Positions 50,051 to 60,500 of a stretch of 64,000 bases of DNA are shown one piece after another. Source of the DNA: Oxyruncus cristatus (lineage: Eukaryota > Chordata > Aves > Passeriformes > Cotingidae); contig VXAY01001211.1 of the NCBI GenBank assembly GCA_013399855.1, forward strand, positions 186,001-250,000. The letters are read 5' to 3'. Each line of letters begins with the position of its first letter. Position 1 is the stretch's first letter. The notes under the pieces are model-generated. The model was given only the letters and a program-made list of their open reading frames with translations, did not search any database and was not told the origin of the DNA. The translations under genes and the position numbers were made by a program.

Positions 50051-50402
50051 TCATAGAATCATGGAATGGTTTGGTTTGGGAGAGACCTTAAAGAACATCT
50101 AGTTCCAGCCCTCCCTGCCATGGGCAGGGACACCTTCCACTAGACCAGATTCCTCAAAGCTCTATCCAGTCTGTCTCTGAACACCTCCAGGAATGAGGAG
50201 TCCCCAACCTCTCAGGAAAACCTGTTCCAATGCTTCACCACCCTCATCGGAAAGAATTTCATCTTAATATCTAATCTAAATCTATCCTCCTCCATCTTAA
50301 GTCTGTTCCCACTTTTTCTTTCACTTCATACCCTCATCAAAAGTCCCTCTCCGGCTCTATTATAGCCACTTTAGGCACTGAAAGGTGCTATAATGTCTGT
50401 GC
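50051..50402 (-). mobile_element. CR1 LINE 3' end
   Basis: Reversed CR1: 'tcatagaatcatggaatggtttggtttggga', 'gagaccttaaagaacatctagttcc', 'ctgccatgggcagggacac', 'ccactagaccag', 'cctgttccaatgcttcacc', and 'aaagtccctctccggctct'. Well preserved, 5'-truncated. Confidence 0.95.
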
Positions 50403-50404
50403 AT

Positions 50405-53400
50405 TTGCACCATGTAGAATTTTAGTTCTTTGCTTGTTTGTTTGTTTTCTGAATGTGTTGGAGCTATAACATTGCAAAGTTTTATTTTTTTAATTTGATC
50501 TGAATTTTGATTGGTGTTGATGAGGGCACCAAAAGACATGCTGCAGCATGAGAGATGAGTGAGGATAACAAAGGCTAAAGGCAACACAATCACATTACAA
50601 CACAATTAAGGCTATTAATTCAAAAACCAGTAGCAACAATTTTATGAGAAGAAAAAGCCAGTCCTATTGGACATGTTCTAATTTCTGCTATTGCCAATAA
50701 AGCTGTAGACAATTACTTTTCACTAAAGATGTTGAAACAGTGACCATAGCAGGATGATTCATCAGTGACATTTCCAAGACATGAATCTTCCTGAACAATA
50801 CCACAAATAAATCTTCCAGTATCATATTCACACACTTCTTGCTCACAGTAAAATGCCAAAAGACTAACCAGATACCAGTAAACTGGTGAATTGTGGATCT
50901 CTGTATGAGCTTAACAAGTAGTGTTTTTCAAGACTTGGACACTGTTTGCTCTGCTGTAATAATGTTTCTAACTACTTCAAACAAAACCATTGCAGAGATT
51001 GTGTGAAGTGAATTTATTACTGTTGTTAATTGGAATGCACGAATCAAAGGAGGAAAGCTGTTATTCTGTGAGCTGAACCTGACTTCTCTGAGCACAGTGA
51101 GATTTATTTTGCAAGGGAAATTTTTGCATAAATTCAGACACTTCTCTCTAGTATGTATTATTTGTGTCGTGTTAACATTGTCTTATGATTATTTTTAAGA
51201 AATTCTAGTCTGCTTTACTTTGTGACTCAACTGGTTTTATAAACTCACAGAAGTGCTCCCTCAGACAATAAGTACAAGGAACTCTGACATATTTTAGGGT
51301 CTCTTGTGTCTCATTGGGTTAACATGGCAACCCTATCTGTGAGGTTAGGAAAGGGCAAGAAGGGAAGCAGGCAAATTTGAGGATCTTCATATCAGGAGGT
51401 AACACTATGATGGATTCTAGTCTAGAGCCACTATGAGGTGTGGTCAGGTCCAGGTTGCTGAGACACTTTTAATATCTTTTTGTATCATGGTGCATTCAGG
51501 TGCGTATCACCAGCATCCATGAATGAACTCATCCTCTGGAGAACCCCTGAAGATCTACCACCAGTACAGTTCATCAGGGAGCTCTTGAACTACTGAGAGA
51601 CAAAGCAAGAGAAAATACTTATTTAGAAGCCATTCATTCCTGGGAGTAGATCACATTAGACAGAGGTCCATGACAGAGCACTGAGGAACAGGCTGTTTTT
51701 TTTGCCTGAGTCATGCAGACTTAAGTACTACCAGGGTGCATAGGTTGAGTGACAGCTACTTTCTGAAGGAGATGGTGGGAGTCCTCGAGGACAAAATGTT
51801 CCTTTGTTCTCGGTTACTCCCATTTTGGACCTTGCTTACAGGAAAATGAAATGAGTATGTAAAGATCAGATACAGTTTCCTTTAAAATTCCCATTTTTAA
51901 TAGTGCATATGGAGATAGAACAGAATTTTGTAACTGTTTGTTGGAACAGCTGAGAATTTGCTTTAGTCATGCAGTTTCCTACACTATATATTCTGTTGTA
52001 GATTCTTTCACTTTATAATTGCAGTGCTGGTTTTCTATAAGTATGTAAAAATAAAGTGTTATTTTCATATTCCCTTGAGCAACTTAAAACCTACATTTTT
52101 GAGGTAACCAAATACTGTAATTATGTAACCCATATTCTGCATACAGGAAGATTTAGGCATATAGCTTTAAAATACACAGTAGTCATTGAGTTACACTTCA
52201 TCATTTTTTTCCTTAGTAAGTTGTGTCTTTTCCACTATTTTTGATACTTCTGGTGAAGAATGACAGAATGATAGAAAAAGTGAGCATACCGATATATTCT
52301 TAGTTTAAATTTGTTTGTTTCTTTGTTTTATTCTTTAGGACCTTTTAAAATCTGAAATTTATATACAATATTTTGTAAATGTGCCTCAATTCCTTCTTAA
52401 AAATTTGAATTGTTGTGATGAAAAAAGTATGTTCAGGTTTTAGAGAAGAAAGCTCCCAGTTTTTGAGATTAGTAGCTAAGTTCAATATTAATGAACTACT
52501 GACAGAAACTAAAGCTATGGAGATTTTAAATCCACCTTTTTATTTCAATAGGTGAATGAATAAATGCACTTATACTTATTTATCTCTTTCTCTTCTTAAC
52601 AATTCAACAAAAACTTGAAGCACGGATGTAATGATAAAAAGTAAATCCAACCGACAGTTTTTACAACATCCAGATTAGAAGCTTGGTCTACCTTTAAAAG
52701 ATTTTACTCTTTTGAATAATGGACTACAGAAATATATGTCAACTTTCCCACAAAACCAGTGAATATTTTATTGCCAAAAACTTCTAGATTTTTTCCAGCA
52801 GCCAACTTATCTCAACTGCTTCTTGCCCTGTTGTCAAAGTCCTCACTGTATTTCATATTTCTCTATTTCAAAAAATTATCAATTGGCAATATAAATGTGT
52901 CAATACTGTATTCACAGGTTGGATTAACTGGCCTGGGGTTGAGAAGGTACGGTTCTGTAAACCTCATATTTCTTTATAAATAAGCACAAATGCAAATGCA
53001 GATTAGTGAGTCCCACCACTGTTCTGGACTGCTGTGCTCATTACAGCATCTAGCTGTAATGCATGGATGTTCACCCATGGATGAAGATGGGTGACAGATT
53101 TTCACTGTATAGAGCAGAACAGGTCTAAATCCACCATCTAGGCTAATAAACTCCGTAGCAGGCAGATGAGATGGAGGCGGAGACAGTGAAAGAGCTGGAG
53201 AAGGCTGCGCTTTGACCAGAGTTCTGTCAGATGGACTCCTCTACTTGACTGGCCTGTCATCACTGCTCATTGAATAACTGATCATTGACATCTTTTGATC
53301 CCATATATGTGCCCACATATAAGAAGTGGTCAGCTGAAAGTAGCAATAATCCTTGGGTAAATACAGCTCTGTTGTCTGGAGTGCTCCTCTAGAATAAGGC

Positions 53401-53830
53401 TGAGGGCTGTATAATTTTCTTCTTGTTAAAGCAGTTGCAACTAATTGGTCTAGTTATGATGTATAGACCTTTAACACAGTATGAAAGATACTAGTTGCAA
53501 TATAAGACCTCTTGTCACCTGATATGTTGCTGCCTCTGTTGGGTTTCATGATGAATCCCCCTCCACAAGGGCAGGTACTGTTGTAACCAGAGAGCCACTG
53601 AGCCTTCTGCCATTCTAGATAAGGATATAAACAATTGGACAAAAGACAGGGAGGTTAATACATCTGACTATCTCACATCTCTGAGGAAAAACATAGGCAA
53701 ATTTTATGCATGTAAAAGGTTAGAGTTAATTGTTAAATCTTCCTCTGATTTGCACATTCAGGAAAAACATCAATAGTAATTTTCCACTATCATTTCCAGA
53801 TCCGCCAGCACTTCAAGATGTCTTTTTGTT
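50405..53830. other. Unique DNA upstream of the taste receptor, no gene seen
   Basis: No second receptor gene or pseudogene and no repeat family was recognised. The last few hundred bases before 53830 may hold receptor control sites, but none can be named. Confidence 0.4.
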
Positions 53831-53832
53831 CC

Positions 53833-53842
53833 TATATATAAG
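53833..53842 (+). promoter_or_regulatory. Probable TATA box of the taste receptor gene
   Basis: The sequence TATATATAAG matches a strong TATA element and ends 101 bp before the receptor ATG. That would place transcription start near 53863-53870 and give a 5' leader of about 75-80 bases without an intron. No upstream ATG lies between this box and the start codon. Promoter role is inferred from position; AT-rich DNA makes chance TATA strings common. Confidence 0.5.
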
Positions 53843-53943
53843 GTGAGCAGACTGGAGCTGGGACTAGTCAGATACCATCAGAACTGCCCAGCTTCTTGGA
53901 CAGCTACACAGGCTAATCAGGCAGAGGCGACCAAAGCAGCAAG

Positions 53944-54918
53944 ATGTTGCCACCAGTTCTTATAATTTCAATGAGTATCGTAGCTATTGAAGTTGTTGTT
54001 GGATTTATTGGAAATGGATTTATTACAACTGTTAATATCATTAACTGGATTAAAAGCAAAAAAATTTCTTCCGCTGATATGATTCTGATCTTTCTGAGCA
54101 CATCAAGATTTATCTTGCAGGTGACAGTACTGATGCACATCCATAGTCTCTACTTCACAGATGTGTTTAAGTTGGCTTTGGTGTACAAAGTCTTTGGTGC
54201 TGTATGGATGTTTGTAAACCATTCCAGCTTGTGGTTCAGTACTTGGCTCTATGTACTCTATTGTGTAAAGATAATCCACGTCAGCCAATGGTTGCTGCTG
54301 CAAATCAAGCTCAGAATAGCTGGGATGGTCCCATGGCTTCTTCTTGGATCGCTGGTGGTGTCTTCTATGACTTCCCTTCCTTTACTATGGACTACACCCA
54401 CCACTTACCTCTGCAGCTCGACAGGGAACTGCAGAGAAAATAGCACAGCTCATACCACTGACTGGGATAGCTCACATCTCTACCTGTTGCTTCTTTACTT
54501 TGTAGGATGCTTTTTCCCTCTAGTACTATCCGTGGTAAACTCAGCTCTGTTAATTACCTCCCTGTGGAAACACAGAAAGCATATGCAATGTTATGCAGAT
54601 ACTTTCAGGAATGCTTTGATAGATGTTCACCTAACTGCCATTAAATCCATTATTTCTTTCTTAATCCTGTATCTTTCCAGTTTTATAGCTCAAATTCTGC
54701 TGATACTGTCGACATCTCAACGTAAAGATATTGTGAAAGTTGCTGTATCCTTAGTTGTAGCTGTGGCGTATCCTTCCATGCACTCAATTATCCTGATCAT
54801 AGTCAATTCAAAACTGAAATTGGCATTTAGGAACCTTTGCCAGCATTTTAAGTGCCATTTGGAAAATATGGCTCCAAACCCCAAGCTTGAGAGAAACTCT
54901 CTCCAGAGAGAGATCTGA
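53944..54918 (+). CDS. TAS2R40-like: Bitter taste receptor, type 2 (TAS2R40-like), complete single exon
   Basis: Seven-transmembrane G-protein-coupled receptor of the TAS2R family, which detects bitter compounds at the plasma membrane of taste and other chemosensory cells and signals through gustducin-type G proteins (family knowledge). The frame is open for 324 codons, and TAS2Rs are normally intronless and about 290-330 aa. Visible landmarks: TM1 with E16 and GNGFI (23-27); TM2 with LSTSR (51-55); TM3 with NHSSLWF (92-98) and YVLYCVKI (103-110); TM4 about 126-149; an extracellular loop 2 N-glycosylation site NST (166-168), conserved in the family; TM5 about 178-205; TM6 with HLTAIKSIISFLILY (229-243); TM7 with YPSMHS (276-281) and NSKLK (288-292); then a tail of about 32 residues. 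The NHSxLWF block and GFIT of TM1 resemble mammalian TAS2R40 most, hence the name; orthology is inferred. The first ATG of the frame is taken as start: it gives a short extracellular N-terminus directly before TM1. No frameshift or early stop is seen. No second TAS2R was found in the window. Confidence 0.95.
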   Translation: MLPPVLIISMSIVAIEVVVGFIGNGFITTVNIINWIKSKKISSADMILIFLSTSRFILQVTVLMHIHSLYFTDVFKLALVYKVFGAVWMFVNHSSLWFSTWLYVLYCVKIIHVSQWLLLQIKLRIAGMVPWLLLGSLVVSSMTSLPLLWTTPTTYLCSSTGNCRENSTAHTTDWDSSHLYLLLLYFVGCFFPLVLSVVNSALLITSLWKHRKHMQCYADTFRNALIDVHLTAIKSIISFLILYLSSFIAQILLILSTSQRKDIVKVAVSLVVAVAYPSMHSIILIIVNSKLKLAFRNLCQHFKCHLENMAPNPKLERNSLQREI

Positions 54919-55087
54919 AATCAAGACATGCATGTATTGTTTCACTGTCTTTATTCTTAATCAGTAACTTTTAACTTCCAGAGATTTCTGTGACTAGTCC
55001 TCCTTAATATTTCAGAACATCGGAAATAACATGCGTTTTTGCCTTACTTGTGCACCACTCTGGATCCTTCCATCTTACTTAATACAG

Positions 55088-55130
55088 AATAAAAATACAT
55101 TGAATGAAAACAATGTACTTAAATAATAAA
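55088..55130 (+). terminator. Polyadenylation signals downstream of the taste receptor
   Basis: Two perfect AATAAA hexamers lie at 55088-55093 and 55125-55130, about 170 and 207 bp after the receptor stop codon. They are the first AATAAA hexamers on this strand I noticed after the gene, and would give a short 3' UTR. Use in vivo is inferred; such hexamers are frequent in AT-rich DNA. Confidence 0.45.
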
Positions 55131-55134
55131 TCAA

Positions 55135-57418
55135 GTTCAGGTTGCTTTGTGATTTCACAAATTTTGTTTAAGACTGACAGTTTTATAACACGTTTGAAGA
55201 AAATGGGGCTAAACCAGACAAAAATGTACAAAGTTCACAAGTATCAGCTCTTGGCAAAAGGATTTTTCACTTGAGAAGGTTAAAATTTGATTAAAAACAA
55301 TTTGTACAAGTCATGGTTAGTGTGACATAGAAACAGAATATGCATTTAGACAGGAAAATTAAGAATGATAACCTGAGGGAAAAATTAAGATTTGGAAACA
55401 TAGAGTCAATAAAGGTAAACAAATTTCATTCTGAATCAGGTTTATTTGTGTTAGGATTTCAGTATGTTTATAACAACTTAGTGGTTAAATATGTCTTAAA
55501 GAAATGGATACTTCTGTTTGAAAAATATTTTATCCTTATTTGTTTGATTTTCTTGAAAATGTATTAGCTTCGTGGTGATCAAAATGTAAAGAGGTGTGGG
55601 TACATAGATTTACCTGTAGAATATCTCCTTCTTGGGTTGACCATTCAGATCACAATTTTTTTTATGATTTGTTATTGCTTTCAGCAGTTTTGAGTTGTTT
55701 CTAAGGCTGTTTTCTTCTAATATTTTATGTTATTGTGAAGTTTCACATGAGGTTGACAAAATATATTCAAAAAATCCTGTCATGTTTTATCAAATAATGT
55801 GTTTGATGAATCTATTCTAAAGGTCTCAGCTCAAGTATTTTTATACTGTATATCCTTTCTACAGTAATTTAGATAATGTCTAGATTATAAAGTACTATTG
55901 TGAGAGTTTCAGTCCCATCTATAAAACTAATGATTCACTTATTCTTGGAGTGTACTGGCTTCAGTGGTTGAAACAGAGTAATATGTTCAGAAATGCTTTG
56001 AAATAACCATTTACTATATTAGATTAAAGGTGAATATAATGGTTTTAACTGGTATCTTAGAATATTTTTGACAATGAAATATATGTTAAGAGGAGACATA
56101 AAAGAATGTCTAGGTAATATGAATTGATATGATTATTAGCATGTATAAACAGTGGGGTCAAACTGCACAGTAGGAGGGAGAGTTATTAAACTCATAAACA
56201 CGGTGTTTGGAGGCACAGTTACAACGTAATGTAAAACTAAGGCTTCCATAATGTCCAGTGCTGTGGTGCTGCATCAAGGGAGACCCAAAAGGCCCTCAAG
56301 GGAAGCAGATGGGAACCATCATGCTCATACCACAGCAGCACTCTGCTCTACTGTACAGTTGCATGCTCTGCCAACATGGACCAAGATTAGAACAGTTACA
56401 CAGAGACAGCTCTTCCCAGCTGGCAACATCATGAAAAGAAAGTATTCTGAAAGAAAGGCGGGATTCTTTGCTGCTGAGTTTGTATGGGGCCTTTTTTGGG
56501 GGTGGGGGGGAGGGTAGGTAGGGGAGGGTGTGTTGGTTTTTACTGCTATTCGGTTTTTTGAAACTGATAATTTCCCCAATGAGCTCATTTCAAATAATTC
56601 CACACCCATTTCTAGACACAGTCTGAAGGAAAAAGATCAGAGCCAAGGATGATAATAATGGCCCTTGCTCAGCTTTTTCACTGCCTCCTCACCTTCAGGA
56701 GAGAGAGACCCGAGGCAGGAGCAATCATGAATAAAATATCCTTCAGTGCTTCCAGGGGAGAGGAGGACAAAGTTCAAGGACTTGATGTCTTTATATTGTA
56801 TTGATGAAAGTTTTGTTACACACAGCATAGAGTGAGATAGATGAGTACGTAAATTAGAATTTTAAATGTCTGGATTGGTAAATAAATTATTAGTTTTGCC
56901 TTTTTTTGTTCCATCCTTCCCTCAAGCTTCAATTTCTTTTCATGTCTTCTTCCACAGTATATACAGAATACTATTTATTTTTTGATCTTGCCCTGTTGTT
57001 TGGATTTCAACCTATCCCATCCTAAAATCATTTTCTGTATTCTCTGCAGATCTAACTGTCTTTTTTTGTCTACATTTTAAAAAAACTTTCTAGTTATTAT
57101 TTTACAAGAAACCGTTGTGATCCAAACTATAGTAATCTTGTGTCTATACCTAGTTTATTCCAGAAGGAGACAAATAAATCTGGTGAATGTTTTGGCAATT
57201 ACTATTTGTGCCCAAAAAATCATAAAAAGATTTTTTTTTAAGATTTCATGGTCTAAGAAGTGTTTATGTGATGCTTGAAAATAAGACTGAGTTCACCAGT
57301 ATTTTCCCCCGGAACTTTTCAAGTTACATAAAATGGGGAAAACATGAATGGGAAAATATTTTCTGCAGTTTGTAGGAGGCCAGAAACTATGGCAGCACCA
57401 AGATACTGTAAGTATGAT
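55135..57418. other. Unique DNA downstream of the taste receptor, no gene seen
   Basis: Apart from the G-rich run listed separately, no exon or repeat family was recognised. It ends at the assembly gap. Confidence 0.4.
56498..56528 (+). other. G-rich run, possible G-quadruplex
   Basis: G-runs of five, seven, three, four and three are separated by short loops, the usual G-quadruplex pattern. It is preceded by a T-run. No promoter or gene is recognised beside it. Confidence 0.6.
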
Positions 57419-57591
57419 NNNNNNNNNNNNNNNNNNNNNNNNNNNNNNNNNNNNNNNNNNNNNNNNNNNNNNNNNNNNNNNNNNNNNNNNNNNNNNNNNN
57501 NNNNNNNNNNNNNNNNNNNNNNNNNNNNNNNNNNNNNNNNNNNNNNNNNNNNNNNNNNNNNNNNNNNNNNNNNNNNNNNNNNNNNNNNNNN
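57419..57591. other. Assembly gap, 173 N
   Basis: Undetermined bases. The translated frames that span the gap are artefacts. The non-round length suggests an estimated gap size. Confidence 0.99.
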
Positions 57592-60500
57592 TTTCTACGT
57601 CAGAATTTATCACAGTTCTCTTTCTATGAAAAACAATGTTTTGTTGTGAAAAAAACTAAGGGACTTTTGATTGCAATCTCAATAGCATCTTCATGAAACT
57701 GGCAAGTCTTTCATCATGTGAATCAGAAAGAACTTCCACATACGTTCTGAACTGCTGATCTGTTTTGTCATGTCTTTCCTTTTGCCTGGATTAATTATAA
57801 GCTCTACCTGACCAAATCAGCAACTGGGTGGTGGATATGAACTCCGATATCTCTAACATAGTATCTCTCTTCTGCTAGCCATGGAGTCTTACTTGTTCTT
57901 TTCTATAGTTTGGTATTCTCCATGATGTAATTACCTCTCTTCAGAGGTACACAAGGCAGCACTGCCAGCTTCAGGGATGTCAGAGCAGATGTTCTTATAC
58001 ATGCTGCTAAAACTACCCTTTTCACTGTGGCTGGTTTTCTAAAAGTAATCAAAAAGCTTTTCATCTTCTTTGCATCTGACAGCACAAGGACGCTAATTTA
58101 TTATGACTAATTTTGGGTAATTTCAGAATTAAAATAGGTCTCAATGCGTATACATGCTGTACCTATCTTTTCTTGAAATAAGACTTCCCACATTTCTGCA
58201 AGGTTTGGAGAAAAGTTCTATCTTCTGGAAGAGTTTATAATAGGATTACTAGATGGGATTACTTTTATCTCTATTTATTTATTATCTTCCCAATCGTAAC
58301 ACTCACTCTTCATCATTATTGCAAGGACAGTATCTCCAATGTTACAAAATACTTGTGAAAGCTAACCCCTCTTCCCCTCAATATTTCTTATTCTGTTTGT
58401 TCCTTGCTTGAGGGCATCTGTATGGGAGGTCATTGGAGTTTAGTTAGAGGTATAAATAATACTTCTTATGAATCTGTCAGACAAACCCTTTATAGAGACA
58501 TAGGTCTAATTAAATGCAAAACTGATATCGACTATTTACAAATATTTAAAAAAATAATAAGTGCATGTCAATATCACTTTCAAGCTTCATTATTTTCAAC
58601 ATGCAATTTCTCCTTCCCAATACCTGTAACTTTTGCAATGATTCAAAAGAACTTTACGTTGGCCAAAGTAATCAAATGAATATCAATTAGTGGGCAAGAT
58701 ACATCAGAGAAGAGCATGGACACTTTTAAAACCTGAGTTCCTGATACTCATAGGCATTTCAGAGGTCGGAGTGTTTTGTTATTTCTAAAACTTTGCTCGT
58801 CTCTGCCTTCAGAGGCCATATCCCTTCACTAGTACTTAGTCTCTCTGCGTGTGAAAGGACAGGGATATTTTATCTTCAGAAAACAGAGCCGTAGTGTAGA
58901 CAGAGGCTACAGGGTGATTTATGTGGGCTTTTGAGAAGATAGGGAAGAGACAAGAAGTCTCATGGAGCTGTGCCATCTACTTTGGCTGGTGTCTTTTCAC
59001 AGCAGAGGTAAACAACCTCGGGCAACAGTGCACCCTTACAAAGCTGATATTGGGATCCACGAACTGAGTGCTCCATTGCAAAACAGGGTTTTTTTTCTGT
59101 CACAGGAAAAGCAGGGACAAACTACTGAAATGGAATAATGACTTGATATCATCATCCCTCAGTTGCCTGTTGGGGAGAAGGGGTGAAATTAAACTCTTTC
59201 TGGCCTTCTGGCATTCAGATGTAATATTGTGATGGATTAAGACGGGTGATTTAATTAATAAATTTTAAAAATGATTGGTAGGTGATTATGCTACATTTTT
59301 GATCCTCTTCCATCCCCTCTATGTCATATTTGAATTTAACTTCTTTCTAGTTTTATGTATTCTTTTATTTTTCCCTCTCTTTTGGACTATTTCTTTTTTT
59401 CCTTTATAGAAAAAAAATAAATAAAGTTCTTCATTTATCACTAATATCTCTTACCACTTCCTCTAAAAATCTCACCTGTTTTTGCTCTTGCTGCTATTGC
59501 AAATATATACTACTGAAATCAAGCTGGGTTCATTCACATATTTAATTTTTTTCTAATAAGCACACATTGCAGGGCACCTTATTGGTTTTGGCAGATTTAT
59601 ACTTTTACAACAACATCGCAAATAAAATTTTTTCCTTCCTTTGTGAAGGTGTTAGAAAATAAATAAACAAAAACTCACATGCTGAGGCCTAGAGATATTT
59701 GAAGTCTCCCTTTCAAACCCCACTTCAGTCAGTTCTGCTTTATTGTCCTTCCCCTGTCACTTGCTTTCTCTTACCCCACTGCTGATCCCTTTTTCTTTTC
59801 CAGATTGCTGTCTTTCTATTTTCTTTTTCATTTTCCCTGTCTCCTTTAGGATCATTCTTCAGGTTTTCTTCTTTTTCCTTTCTCTCTTCAGTTTTAATCC
59901 TCACCCATCAGTCCCACAAACATTCTTGTTTGTTTCTATGTTTGCACTGTTTGTTTCCCTTCCAGAGTAGAGATGGCCATCCAAATATTTTCATTGCCTA
60001 GGATTAAGAAAATAAATAGAGGAAACATAATGTAGCTGCACTTATGCAAACTGCAAAGTGGAAGTTTATTCAAACATTGCATCTATAAACTGCATGTTTA
60101 AGACTAAAATTATTTGAAATACTTGAATCCTGAGAAAAATCAGAAAGTAAGTAGGTGTTTTTAGACTTCCTCACTCTCTTAAAGAAGACAACAGAAGTCT
60201 ATCTATCGTAATTAATTCTCATCACCAGAAAGGAAGGGAATCACTTTTTTTTTTCCTAAGGAACTTCAAAATCCCCTTCAAGAAAGGTGCATAACAGAAA
60301 CTATGAATAGGCATTTATTGATCTCATTTGATAAATCCTAAGAAATACATTATGAACTTTTATAAAAGTGTTCAATTAACAGAGGTTCAGACTCCTAACA
60401 TAACATGTAGGTATAATTTGAGCATCAGTAGTCAAAGAAATAATGTTTCTTCTTCTTGAGGTACCCATGGCTTTCTCTAGGAATCTGAAGTAATGTTATT

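Noticed and set aside
57293..57649. Frames of about 100 codons
   Set aside because: They run through the N gap.
59740..59970. Possible hydrophobic protein frame
   Set aside because: F/S/L-rich because the DNA is pyrimidine-rich; no start context or family features.
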